From the NCBI RefSeq assembly GCF_000739915.1, contig NZ_BBJT01000005.1, forward strand, positions 310,001 to 374,000: 64,000 bases of DNA. Reading direction: 5' to 3'. Every line of letters starts with the position of its first letter. The stretch's first letter is position 1. Shown here piece after piece: positions 8,546-16,590 of this stretch. Under the pieces are notes generated by a model. The model was given only the letters and a program-made list of their open reading frames with translations. It did no database searches and was not told where the DNA came from. The position numbers and the translations under genes are program-made. Origin of the DNA: Paenibacillus chitinolyticus NBRC 15660. Its GTDB lineage: Bacteria > Bacillota > Bacilli > Paenibacillales > NBRC-103111.

Positions 8546-9577
8546 CTAGCGTCTGTATTTGGCGCCGGATTTGGCACCTTTGAACAGATGGATGTGATCC
8601 AGGGCGCGGCCGGTCCCGATGGCTACACAATCAAGCGGATTATCCGCCACGATAACCGGCATCCCGGTTTCGCCTGCAAGCAGTTTATCGAGATTGCGAA
8701 GCAGGGCTCCCCCGCCCGTCAGCACGATACCGCGATCCATAATGTCGGCGGCCAGCTCGGGAGGACATTTCTCCAGCGTTACTTTAACCGCGTCGATAAT
8801 GGCGTTCACAGTGTCGGTCAACGCATCCGTAATTTCGTCGGAAGTGACGGAAATCGTCTTCGGCAGACCTGTCACGAGGTCTCGGCCGCGGATTTCGAGA
8901 AACTCTGGCTGTTCCATTGGCAGGGCGGAGCCCACTTCCATTTTCAGCGTTTCCGCCGTGCGCTCGCCGATCATCAGGTTGTAGGTGCGCTTGATGTACT
9001 GAGTGATGGCTTCGTCCATCTCATCGCCCGCGATGCGGATGGAGCGGCTCGTCACGATTCCTCCGAGAGAAATAACGGCCACTTCGGTCGTACCGCCGCC
9101 GATGTCCACAACCATGCTTCCCGTCGGTTCCCAGACGGGTAGATCCGCGCCGATTGCGGCCGCGAACGGCTCCTCGATCGTATAAGCGTCACGTGCGCCG
9201 GCCTGCTTGGTCGCGTCTTCCACGGCGCGCTTCTCAACCGCCGTAATGCCGGAAGGTACGCAGACCATGACATTCGGATGGCGCTGGAACATGAAACGAT
9301 CCTTCTGCGCCTGACGTAAGAAATAACGGATCATCGTGGCGGTCGTTTCGAAATCCGCGATTACGCCGTCTTTCATGGGACGAATGGCACGGATGTTGCC
9401 CGGCGTACGTCCGATCATTTTCTTCGCGTTGTCGCCGACGGCCTCAATGGTTTTCGTATCCGTGCGGATGGCAACTACCGACGGCTCCCTCACGATAATT
9501 CCTTTGCCCTTCAAATACACCAATGTATTGGCAGTACCCAAATCGATACCTAAATCCTTTGTAAAACCTCCGAACAT
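8546..9577 (-). CDS. mreB: Actin-like cell shape protein MreB
   Basis: MreB forms membrane-bound actin-like filaments that orient sidewall synthesis. The 343-residue protein has the phosphate-1 loop [14 protein letters not shown], phosphate-2 [13 protein letters not shown] and adenosine motif [14 protein letters not shown]. The ATG at 9577 starts [14 protein letters not shown], as in homologues, and AAGGAG lies ten bases upstream; the upstream in-frame codon is rejected. Confidence 0.96.
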   Translation of the reverse strand: MFGGFTKDLGIDLGTANTLVYLKGKGIIVREPSVVAIRTDTKTIEAVGDNAKKMIGRTPGNIRAIRPMKDGVIADFETTATMIRYFLRQAQKDRFMFQRHPNVMVCVPSGITAVEKRAVEDATKQAGARDAYTIEEPFAAAIGADLPVWEPTGSMVVDIGGGTTEVAVISLGGIVTSRSIRIAGDEMDEAITQYIKRTYNLMIGERTAETLKMEVGSALPMEQPEFLEIRGRDLVTGLPKTISVTSDEITDALTDTVNAIIDAVKVTLEKCPPELAADIMDRGIVLTGGGALLRNLDKLLAGETGMPVIVADNPLDCVAIGTGRALDHIHLFKGAKSGAKYRR

Positions 9578-9720
9578 AATAAAACGGCTCCTTCCCAAAA
9601 TCCATCTTCTGTCTGATTAACTGCTTAAATGGCAGCAAAAAAATACCGACGGTTTATTGTTTCGTCATAGTTTTCGTAGTCATTGTCGAAATTAGGGGTC
9701 TTTCCACGAACATAATCTTT

Positions 9721-9750
9721 ATTATATTACATATGACCATGCTCCTTCAA
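9721..9750 (-). promoter_or_regulatory. Sigma-A-type promoter for mreB, inside the end of radC
   Basis: On the minus strand TTGAAG (9745-9750) and a perfect TATAAT (9721-9726) are 18 bp apart. The element overlaps the last codons of radC and would start mreB transcription with a leader of about 135 nt. Confidence 0.6.
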
Positions 9751-10416
9751 ACTGACATAGCGGTCATCCCCGATGACAATATGATCGAGTACTTCGATCC
9801 CTATGATATCACCGGCCTCTGTCAGCCTGTGCGTAAGTTCAATGTCCTGTGGACTAGGCGTTGGATCCCCGCTGGGGTGGTTATGTACACAAACGATGGA
9901 GGCGCTGCTGCGCTGAATCGCGGCGCGGAAAACTTCGCGCGGATGCACAATGGAGGCGTTCAAACTTCCGATGGACAGCGTTTCGCGTCCGATGATGTGG
10001 TTTTTCGTATTGAGGAACAAACAAACGAAGTGTTCTTTCTGCAAATAGCGCAGTTCGTCCTTAAGCAGATCGAAAACATCAAACGGAGAGCGCACCGTCG
10101 TGATTTCTTCCGTGCGGGTCCGGGAAATTCGTCTTCCGAGCTCAATTCCGGCCATAATCTGGAGCGCCTTGGCGTCGCCTATTCCCTTGATTCGGACAAG
10201 TTCTTCCCGGCTGGCTTCCACTAGCCCCCGGAGTCCTCCCGTATCGGAAAGAATCCGCTGTGCGAGCGCCAAAGCAGACTCGGAATAGGTTCCCGTACGA
10301 ACCAGGATAGCCAGCAGTTCGGCACTGCTGAGCGATGAAGCCCCGAGCTGCATCATTCTTTCGCGGGGTCTCTCTTCCGGTGGAATTTCACGCAAGGTGA
10401 CAATTGATGATATCAT
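9727..10416 (-). CDS. radC: RadC family protein (JAB/MPN domain)
   Basis: RadC was linked to DNA repair historically, but its cellular role is unsettled. The 229-residue protein has an N-terminal helix-hairpin-helix region (LVRIKGIGDAKALQIMAG) and a C-terminal JAB/MPN domain with the intact metal-binding motif VHNHPSGDPTPSPQD. The protein is of normal length. It sits between maf and mreB, a common arrangement in Bacillales. Confidence 0.93.
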   Translation of the reverse strand: MISSIVTLREIPPEERPRERMMQLGASSLSSAELLAILVRTGTYSESALALAQRILSDTGGLRGLVEASREELVRIKGIGDAKALQIMAGIELGRRISRTRTEEITTVRSPFDVFDLLKDELRYLQKEHFVCLFLNTKNHIIGRETLSIGSLNASIVHPREVFRAAIQRSSASIVCVHNHPSGDPTPSPQDIELTHRLTEAGDIIGIEVLDHIVIGDDRYVSLKEHGHM

Positions 10417-11268
10417 ATATTCCCCTCTTCCGGTATGTTCTTAAGCCAATTTCCAACATTTCCTTTAAAACGGGTGCCGAACGTCCGAAAAACGCTGTCT
10501 GCCGGGCTTTTGCCGTCTTCATTCGGCCGCTGTGAAGGCTGGTTTTAACTGGAGCATCCCCAAACAACAGAAGCGGGGTGACCAGAACGGAAATGCCTGT
10601 GAAAATCGACAGAGATCATTCGCTTATACCTATGCGGTCATCCTATAAAACCGCACAAAACCATACAAAGGTCAGAGGGGCTGTTAAATAGGACGATTCA
10701 GGTCCTAAAAAAGTCTGCACACCTCGACAAAAAATACAAAGGATCACTCAGAGGTAAATATTCTAACGGCGGGTTCTTGTTCTGAAGATGGACTTAGAGG
10801 GATTTTTCTAACAGCAGGATTAAAAAGCCGATGTGCTAGGGGAGGCGGCAGCAAAGGAAAGAACGGATCGGAAAACAAGATGCGTCAGCGGAGAAGGAAA
10901 ATTAAAACGGAATGCGGGAGAGACAAACAGCAATAAACTCGCGAAGAAGAGAAGGTAATGGAAGGTAAAAAACCAAGGGCGCAGGGGCCCGAAAGCGGAA
11001 AGATAGCGAAGTGCATGGAAGGGGAAAATCAAGCTTAGCCATTCAACCGACTCGGCGAATGAGAAAACGGCAAGGAAAGCAACGTCCTCCAGGACCCAAG
11101 AAGACAGGCGGACGGACCGGCAAAACGTCTCCCTGACGGAGAAATCGCGCCTTGTGAAAGCTGAGTCCGCGCCGCCCCGCAGCACCGGGTGTCTTTCCTC
11201 ATGATGTATCGTTGCAATAAAGCGGGCGCCTGCATGTCCTTGAACACTTAGCGAAGGCTGACGCCGCT
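10417..11268. other. 850-bp stretch without a supportable gene
   Basis: This gap separates the Rrf2 gene from radC. I see no reading frame with a convincing start, ribosome binding site and family signature. Between about 10830 and 11040 the plus strand is strongly purine-rich. A long minus-strand frame (10820-11434) exists, but it runs through the Rrf2 gene in another frame and is Phe/Leu/Ser-rich, as expected from a pyrimidine-rich strand. The stretch also contains two imperfect direct repeats (10746-10818). Confidence 0.5.
10746..10818. repeat. Pair of imperfect 27-bp direct repeats, 46 bp apart
   Basis: Copies at 10746-10772 and 10792-10818 match at 20 of 27 positions, sharing the cores AGAGG and TTCTAAC. 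They lie in the otherwise featureless gap after radC. What they are is unknown; they could be remnants of a mobile or dispersed element. Confidence 0.45.
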
Positions 11269-11724
11269 TCAGGAAATCAGATTCTTCTCGGCATCGGCGG
11301 CTTTCTTCTCCGTCTCGTTCAAGGTGCGGAGCATGCTGCCGATCGTCACGCCTTTCAAATATTGAATCATATTCTGTTCGGCTCCATCCAACATGTTGTC
11401 CATTACATTCTGCATGTTCGCAGAAACAAGACAATCATTTCCCTGGTCGCCCGAACACCAGTTCGGTTTGAGGGTGCCGAGCGAAGTTAGCTGATAAATG
11501 TCGCCGAGCGTAATCTCATCCGGGTCGTGATTAAGAATAAATCCGCCCCCGCATCCTTCCTTGGTGCGAACAAATCCGGCTTTGCGCAGACAGCCCATAA
11601 TTTTGCGGATGCGCGCGGAATGGGTGCAAACGTTGGAAGCAATATCATCGCTCGAAGCCATGTGTTCCGGCAAATGGGCAAGAAGCACCAGACTGTGCAC
11701 GGCAATCGTAAATTCGCTGTTCAT
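11269..11724 (-). CDS. Rrf2 family transcriptional regulator
   Basis: The 151-residue protein starts with the Rrf2 winged-helix domain (NSEFTIAVHSLVLLAHLPE, recognition region HSARIRKIMGCLRKAGFV) and has the family wing motif CGGGFIL. Five cysteines are present (33, 45, 58, 90 and 98), but not in the tight three-Cys cluster of IscR or NsrR. Iron-sulfur binding is therefore doubtful, and it looks nearer to YwnA-type members. The start is supported by an AGGAG-type site and an upstream promoter with a dyad. Its target genes are not evident; autoregulation is likely. Confidence 0.85.
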   Translation of the reverse strand: MNSEFTIAVHSLVLLAHLPEHMASSDDIASNVCTHSARIRKIMGCLRKAGFVRTKEGCGGGFILNHDPDEITLGDIYQLTSLGTLKPNWCSGDQGNDCLVSANMQNVMDNMLDGAEQNMIQYLKGVTIGSMLRTLNETEKKAADAEKNLIS

Positions 11725-11757
11725 GACATAGCCCTCCTTTCTCCTGATGTTCTCTCT

Positions 11758-11786
11758 ATTGTAACAGAATCGGTTCTTAATGAAAA
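11758..11786 (-). promoter_or_regulatory. Rrf2-gene promoter with internal operator-like dyad
   Basis: On the minus strand TTTTCA (11781-11786) and TACAAT (11758-11763) are 17 bp apart. Between them lies a near-palindrome with AGAA and TTCT half-sites at 11766-11777, well placed for self-repression by a small winged-helix dimer. Confidence 0.55.
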
Positions 11787-11810
11787 CGGTTCAGGGCCGG
11801 GTGCATCTAC

Positions 11811-12437
11811 TTAGATGACACGGATGCCGAAAGGCTCGAGCATCTCGCTCAGAAGAGACACCGGAAGACCGACGACATTGAAATAGTCCCCTTCTATTCC
11901 CTCGATCAAGGTGGCCCCGATTCCCTGAATCGCGTATGCCCCCGCCTTATCCGAAGGCTCGCCCGTCCCGATGTACCGGAGAATCCGCTGCTCGTCCATC
12001 GCTTTCATCGTGACTTTCGTCCGGCGGTGGCTCACCGAAACATTCCTGCGGTCCGCGCTTAGGCAGGCGACTCCGCTGAATACCTCGTGAGTTTGGCCCT
12101 GCAAAGCGGACAGCATGCGAAGAGCGTCCCGCTCGTCTCTGGGCTTGCCCAGCACTTCCCCGCCCAGGACCACAATCGTGTCGGACCCGATGACGACGGT
12201 TCTATCCGGCGCGTACGAAACTGGTAAAGAGACCGATACGGCCTCCGCTTTGCGCACGGCAAGCGTCTCGACGATCTCCCGGGGGCTCAGGCTCTCCTCC
12301 ACGGTTTCATCTGCATCACTGGAAATAATTTCAAAATTCAGCCCCATCCCTTTCAGCAGCTCCTGCCGTCTGGGCGATGAGGATGCGAGAATCAGTTTAA
12401 TGCCCTGCTCATAGGGCGCGCTGCCCGATTGGCTCAT
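11811..12437 (-). CDS. maf: Maf family nucleoside triphosphate pyrophosphatase
   Basis: Maf proteins hydrolyse non-canonical or modified dNTP/NTPs and were linked to septum inhibition in B. subtilis. The 208-residue protein has the signature LILASSSPRRQELL near residue 15, the catalytic-region stretch VIGSDTIVVL and the C-terminal AYAIQGIGATLIEGIEGDYFN. A GGAGG site precedes the ATG. It lies 52 bp downstream of the DUF4321 gene and shares its promoter. Confidence 0.94.
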   Translation of the reverse strand: MSQSGSAPYEQGIKLILASSSPRRQELLKGMGLNFEIISSDADETVEESLSPREIVETLAVRKAEAVSVSLPVSYAPDRTVVIGSDTIVVLGGEVLGKPRDERDALRMLSALQGQTHEVFSGVACLSADRRNVSVSHRRTKVTMKAMDEQRILRYIGTGEPSDKAGAYAIQGIGATLIEGIEGDYFNVVGLPVSLLSEMLEPFGIRVI

Positions 12438-12489
12438 AGCGGTATGCCTCCACTTTTTTCTTAGAAATTTACTTTCTTCTTCTCACGGG

Positions 12490-12732
12490 CTATACCTTGC
12501 GGTACAGCCAGAAAGCGGCCGCGAGGCCTATAATGCTGCACAAATTCAGTTTAATCTGCAAAAGGATATCATACTGGATGACCTGCAGGTCCGCTTTGGG
12601 CTGCCAGACGATATCCGTCGTTTTGGTCAGGAACGCCAGTGCTTTGACCGGTGCTAGCAGTTGTCCCACAATGATGCCGACGACAAGACCGATCACTAAA
12701 AACAGAACGAGGGTGAAGCCGTTTTTCTTCAT
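12490..12732 (-). CDS. DUF4321 family small membrane protein
   Basis: This 80-residue protein has two predicted membrane helices (about 6-28 and 60-77). The first carries the glycine pattern IGLVVGIIVGQLLAPV seen in DUF4321 proteins upstream of maf in Firmicutes. The loop between helices is polar. Function is unknown; synteny with maf and mre suggests an envelope role, but that is inference. It is the first gene after a strong promoter. Confidence 0.8.
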   Translation of the reverse strand: MKKNGFTLVLFLVIGLVVGIIVGQLLAPVKALAFLTKTTDIVWQPKADLQVIQYDILLQIKLNLCSIIGLAAAFWLYRKV

Positions 12733-12765
12733 CCGTTATCCTCTCTCTTCCCTTGTTTCTCCCTT

Positions 12766-12794
12766 ATTATACGAAGCGGCGCGTTTGGCATCAA
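12766..12794 (-). promoter_or_regulatory. Sigma-A promoter for DUF4321-maf
   Basis: The minus strand has TTGATG (12789-12794), a 17-bp spacer and a perfect TATAAT (12766-12771), about 34 bp upstream of the DUF4321 start codon. Confidence 0.75.
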
Positions 12795-12829
12795 TCCGAA
12801 AAAACAACAAATTGTAACATATTTCCGGC

Positions 12830-12857
12830 TTACTAACCTGGAAAGTCCCTGTACAAT
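12830..12857 (+). promoter_or_regulatory. Weak candidate promoter for the SLH amidase gene
   Basis: TTACTA (12830-12835) and TACAAT (12852-12857) are 16 bp apart. The -10 is good and the -35 poor. It diverges from the DUF4321 promoter within about 60 bp. Confidence 0.35.
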
Positions 12858-12881
12858 TGGAAACGGGAGGGGAAAAACAGG

Positions 12882-14090
12882 ATGAAAAAAACTACAAAAT
12901 TAGCAGGGCTGACCCTCGCGCTTCTGCTGGTCTTTCCTTACGAGGCGATGGCCTACAAGGTTGTCGTCGATCCCGGTCACGGCGGGAAAGATCCGGGAGC
13001 CGTCGGTGTAAACGGTCTCAATGAAAAAACGGTCAACCTCGACGTTTCTTTGAAGCTCCGCGACGAGCTCAAGAAAAAGGGCGTTGATGTCGTGATGACC
13101 CGGTCGGACGACCGTTATTTGTCCCTTGACGAGCGAGTTCAATTTACAAATGCCCAGAACGCGGACGTTTTCGTATCCGTGCATGCCAATTCAAATCCGA
13201 GCTCGGCCGCGAACGGATCGCAGGTGCTGTATTACGACAGCCGCTATCCCCAGGACGATTATCCCGCCAGTCCTGAAATGGAAGCCCTTACACCTTCCAG
13301 CAGGCTGCTGGCTCAAAAGGTGTTAAGCTCCGTCCTGTCACAAACCGGATTGAAGGATCAAGGTCTGGTGCCAAGCGCGGTTTATGTCGTCCGCAAAGGA
13401 AAAATTCCGAGCATCCTTGTCGAAACCGGCTTTTTGAGCAATAAAAAAGAAGCGGATTTGCTCGCCGATCCGGCGTTCCGCACCAAAATGGCAAAAGCGA
13501 TCGCAGACGGTGTCGTTTCTTATCAGCCGCCGGTTTTCCCGGATACGGCCGGGCACTGGGCACGCGAAGCCATCCTGCGCATCAAAGACAAAGGCTGGAT
13601 GGAAGGCATCGGAAACAATTTCGAGCCTAACCGGGCGCTGACACGCGCGGAATTCGTAACCGTGATGGACCGCGTCTTCGGTTTCGACGGCCTGCTCGGG
13701 ACGGTAAATTCTTCACCCGCACCCGCTTTCGGCGATTTGAAATCCACCCAGTGGTCCTATCCGGTGATGACAAAAGCCGTCCGCCTCGGACTACTCGACG
13801 GATACGCGGATCAAACCGTACGACCGAACCAGGCGATCACTCGCGGTGAAGTATCCGCTATTCTTCAGCGGCTTCGCGAAATGAAAGGCACGCCGACTTT
13901 AACGCCGCCGGCCGGGCAGGACGTTTTCTCCGACGTTCCCGCTTCCATGTGGTGCGCCGGCGCCGTCTATACACTGACGAAGGCCGGTATCGTCGACGGG
14001 ACAAGCCCGACGGAATTTAAACCGAACCGTTACATAACCCGGGCGGAGATTGCCGTCATGATGGACCGCTACTCCAAGCTTCAGCCCTAA
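12882..14090 (+). CDS. Secreted N-acetylmuramoyl-L-alanine amidase with three SLH domains
   Basis: The enzyme should cut the bond between N-acetylmuramic acid and L-alanine in peptidoglycan outside the cell. The 402-residue protein has a signal peptide ending near MAYK (about residue 24) and an Amidase_3 domain at about 25-212. Zinc and catalytic motifs are VVDPGHGGKDPG, LNEKTVNLD, VSVHANSNP and ILVETGFLSN. Three SLH repeats follow (FPDTAGHWAREAI, FGDLKSTQWSYPVM, FSDVPASMWCAGAV), which would anchor it to a pyruvylated secondary wall polymer. It resembles CwlD in the catalytic half. It stands alone on the plus strand with its own terminator. Confidence 0.92.
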   Translation: MKKTTKLAGLTLALLLVFPYEAMAYKVVVDPGHGGKDPGAVGVNGLNEKTVNLDVSLKLRDELKKKGVDVVMTRSDDRYLSLDERVQFTNAQNADVFVSVHANSNPSSAANGSQVLYYDSRYPQDDYPASPEMEALTPSSRLLAQKVLSSVLSQTGLKDQGLVPSAVYVVRKGKIPSILVETGFLSNKKEADLLADPAFRTKMAKAIADGVVSYQPPVFPDTAGHWAREAILRIKDKGWMEGIGNNFEPNRALTRAEFVTVMDRVFGFDGLLGTVNSSPAPAFGDLKSTQWSYPVMTKAVRLGLLDGYADQTVRPNQAITRGEVSAILQRLREMKGTPTLTPPAGQDVFSDVPASMWCAGAVYTLTKAGIVDGTSPTEFKPNRYITRAEIAVMMDRYSKLQP

Positions 14091-14095
14091 AAACC

Positions 14096-14128
14096 AACAC
14101 GGCCTGCGAATTCGCAGGCCGTGTTTTT
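14096..14128. terminator. Bidirectional terminator between convergent amidase and SPOR genes
   Basis: A 30-nt perfect palindrome (14096-14125) built on AACACGGCCTGCGAA and its complement is followed by TTT on the plus strand. It sits between two convergent genes and can serve both. Confidence 0.8.
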
Positions 14129-14152
14129 GCGTGATGGAGCGGCGGATTGAGC

Positions 14153-15979
14153 CTACGCCGATGCGGCGGTCAGCTGCTGCATCAGGCGCTTCTCGGCGAC
14201 GACGTACTGCATCAGCGCCTCTTGGGCTTCGGCCAGAAGCGGGGCGGACGGCGACTTGCCGTACTCGCCGAGCTTCGCGACCGCCTTGGCGAGAGCCGCG
14301 TTCATCTCCTCGACCTGCGGCTTGGCCGCGTCGGGGATTCCCGCGGCTACCGCCGGCTGCAGAGCCGCCCACGCCTTGGCGGCGGCGTCGAGCGGCTGCA
14401 GCGAAGCCGCGTCGAGCGCGCCCGGCGAAGCCTCCGCCATCTTCGCGGCGGAGAGGCTGCCGGCCGTGCCGGCGACCTTTGCGCCCTGCGCGAGATAATC
14501 CGCGAGCGGCTGGGCGCTGCCGCTCTTCCAGTACACCTTGCCGACAGCGGGAAGATCGAGCGGCTTCGCGAAGACTTCGATTTTCTTGGCGGCAAGGGCT
14601 GTCTTCAGCTTCGCGGCGTCCTCCTTGCTCCCGGTGAGTCCGACGTACACCGTCGTCTTCGTGCCGGGTTCCGCTACCGCCGCAGCGCCTTTGCCCCGCG
14701 CGTCGGCGCGGGCGGTCTCCGCGCTCTGCGGCGTGCTGAAGATGCCGTTCTGCAGCACGGTGTAGGAGCGCGCCGGGATCGAGGCCGCCGCAGTCGGCCC
14801 TCCGACCGGCGGGGCGGCAACGGCCGTGCCCGCCGACGGAGCCGAAGCGGCCGGGGCGGAGGCATCCGGCTTCAGCGGCGTGACGGCCCCGGGGCTCGGC
14901 TGGGCCTGGGCGGTCGCGGCCGGACCCGCGTCGATCGTGATCGGCTTCTCCGCCCCTCCCGAGAACATGGAAAGGACAAAATAGCCGAAGGCCGCCCCGG
15001 TTACCATCGCTCCCGCAACCGATGTGGCGATGCGCAAAAAGCCGCCGCTGCCCGAGCGGGAAATCCGCACGCCCGATTTTACGGGCTCCTCCCAATGCAG
15101 CCGGTTGTACGAATCTTCGTAAACGGGCTCTCTGCGATAATCTGCCCCTTCGCCTTCATAATAGACGGGCGGATTGCGCCTCTGCCCCGAATGCGGCGCT
15201 TCCGCAAGCTGCCGGTCATGGAAACTCCTCTCTTCCGAGGAGGACCTAAACCTTCTGTCCCTCGTATCCTGCACACCGTTGTATTCGGAACGCGTATAGC
15301 CGTCATCCTCACGCTCGTCTTCTTGAGCGGCACGGAGGCTGTTATAGCCGGGCAGGGAGGCCGTCCCGTGATCGATAAAGCCGCTTGGATCCTCCGGCCA
15401 GCCGAGATTTGGCGGAAGCGGATAGCGTTCTTCACGTCCCCGTTCACCTGAATTGCCGCGCTCCACGGACGGTTTCTCCCGGAACCGGTAATCCGTATAT
15501 TCGCCCTCCTGCTCGGACGGCCCCTCAAAATCCCTCATCTGCCGTGCGGTCGCTTCCTCGTCTCTACGTTCCGTGTACGCGGTCCGGTCCAATTCCTCAT
15601 ATTCCTGTCTTCTTTCTTTTTCTTCCCTGAAACGTTCGTTAATCGTGCTCTCAAAATAACCGGAATCTCCCCGGTAACCCGGTTCGGATTCCCGGATAAG
15701 CTTGGCGATCCGTTCCGTTTCGGCATCATAAGGACTTTGCCATGTACCGAAGTCGGCCGTATATTCATTCAGTCCTTCCCGGTTCCGGGGACCCGCTTCC
15801 GTGTCCCTCCGGTTTTGCCGGGCTTTTTTCGCTCTATCCGCCTCCGCGTCTCTCCAAAGAGCTTCCGAAACCGAAAACTCCTCTTTCGTTAAAGGAATAA
15901 CTTTACCGCCCGATTTATCTTCTTTACGGTTTGTCCGGTCGTTTCCGTCTATACGGTAAGAAATTCTCGCTTTGTTCAT
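14153..15979 (-). CDS. SPOR-domain membrane protein with long charged cytoplasmic region
   Basis: The 608-residue protein has three parts. The first 310 or so residues are very hydrophilic and rich in Glu, Arg and Tyr, probably disordered and cytoplasmic. One membrane helix follows (SVAGAMVTGAAFGYFVLSMF), then an Ala/Pro linker and a SPOR-like region at about 400-470 (RSYTVLQNGIFSTPQSAETA to KIEVFAKPL). The last 135 residues are Ala-rich helices. SPOR domains bind denuded glycan at division sites, so a role in septation or with the adjacent amidase is plausible but inferred. AAGGAG lies nine bases before the ATG at 15979, so that start is chosen over one three codons upstream. The 3' third is much more GC-rich than the 5' part. 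Confidence 0.8.
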   Translation of the reverse strand: MNKARISYRIDGNDRTNRKEDKSGGKVIPLTKEEFSVSEALWRDAEADRAKKARQNRRDTEAGPRNREGLNEYTADFGTWQSPYDAETERIAKLIRESEPGYRGDSGYFESTINERFREEKERRQEYEELDRTAYTERRDEEATARQMRDFEGPSEQEGEYTDYRFREKPSVERGNSGERGREERYPLPPNLGWPEDPSGFIDHGTASLPGYNSLRAAQEDEREDDGYTRSEYNGVQDTRDRRFRSSSEERSFHDRQLAEAPHSGQRRNPPVYYEGEGADYRREPVYEDSYNRLHWEEPVKSGVRISRSGSGGFLRIATSVAGAMVTGAAFGYFVLSMFSGGAEKPITIDAGPAATAQAQPSPGAVTPLKPDASAPAASAPSAGTAVAAPPVGGPTAAASIPARSYTVLQNGIFSTPQSAETARADARGKGAAAVAEPGTKTTVYVGLTGSKEDAAKLKTALAAKKIEVFAKPLDLPAVGKVYWKSGSAQPLADYLAQGAKVAGTAGSLSAAKMAEASPGALDAASLQPLDAAAKAWAALQPAVAAGIPDAAKPQVEEMNAALAKAVAKLGEYGKSPSAPLLAEAQEALMQYVVAEKRLMQQLTAASA

Positions 15980-16131
15980 ACGGCCCATCTCCTTATCCGC
16001 GTTCTACTATCAGCCTATGAACGAAAGCGGAAAAATATGTCCGGGCCTCTGAAAATTTTACTAGAGTGGGAATTTTCCTTATCGTTCTATATGCTATAAG
16101 TATAAAGTGGATAAACGGAGGAACCCGAATC

Positions 16132-16449
16132 ATGGCCCCGATCAACAAAAGGAACTCTTTGCTGCTGCGTGCAAGTATACTCGCTGTCTTGGGCTTTATC
16201 GCTCTTACGTCAAACCTGACAAACTCTAACTCATCCACTACTCTGTACGTATTTAATCCCTATATTCCTTTGACCGAGGAGCGGCTTAAAGGGCTCGGTA
16301 TCGACGTGATCTCTTACAATCCGCCTATAGATAAGTTTAAAATCACGTCGTATCCTACATACGTTCTAGTAAAAACCAAAACACAGGAGCTAATAGGGAT
16401 AACTAACGATTTTACGGAACTAGAGAGATTGAGAAAGAAAAACAACTAG
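16132..16449 (+). CDS. Unrecognised 105-residue membrane-anchored protein, possible thioredoxin-like fold
   Basis: The ATG at 16132 follows GGAGG nine bases upstream, so the longer frame from 16066 is not used. A hydrophobic segment (about residues 10-30, LLLRASILAVLGFIAL) suggests an anchor or uncleaved signal. The rest has an alternating strand/helix pattern with SYPTYVLVK, reminiscent of the cis-proline strand of thioredoxin folds, but no CxxC motif. I do not recognise the family. TATAAG/TATAAA sequences lie about 30 bp upstream. It may be an accessory envelope protein, but the sequence gives no direct function. Confidence 0.6.
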   Translation: MAPINKRNSLLLRASILAVLGFIALTSNLTNSNSSTTLYVFNPYIPLTEERLKGLGIDVISYNPPIDKFKITSYPTYVLVKTKTQELIGITNDFTELERLRKKNN

Positions 16450-16497
16450 CCGTTTAACTCGCGAAACGCTTCCCTTCTCGGCATGCTTATTCCCCAT

Positions 16498-16537
16498 AAA
16501 AAAACCTCCCGTCAGCGTAGGCTGAGGAAGGTTTTCG
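16498..16537. terminator. Terminator after murC, probably bidirectional
   Basis: A stem of AACCTCCCGTCAGC type (16502-16534, two mismatches) is followed on the minus strand by seven T residues. It also closes the convergent plus-strand gene ending at 16449. Confidence 0.75.
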
Positions 16538-16590
16538 TACTGTGGCGTGCAGTATGTTTTGTTTTATTTTGTTAGGTTGAAAAAACTTCT

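Noticed and set aside
10660-10740. Sequence GGGGCTGTTAAATAGG resembling an insertion-sequence end
   Set aside because: No matching opposite end, target duplication or transposase remnant was found nearby.
10820-11434. Minus-strand frame of 204 codons after radC
   Set aside because: Its first part overlaps the Rrf2 gene out of frame and the rest is Phe/Leu/Ser-rich from a pyrimidine-rich strand; no start signal or family motif.
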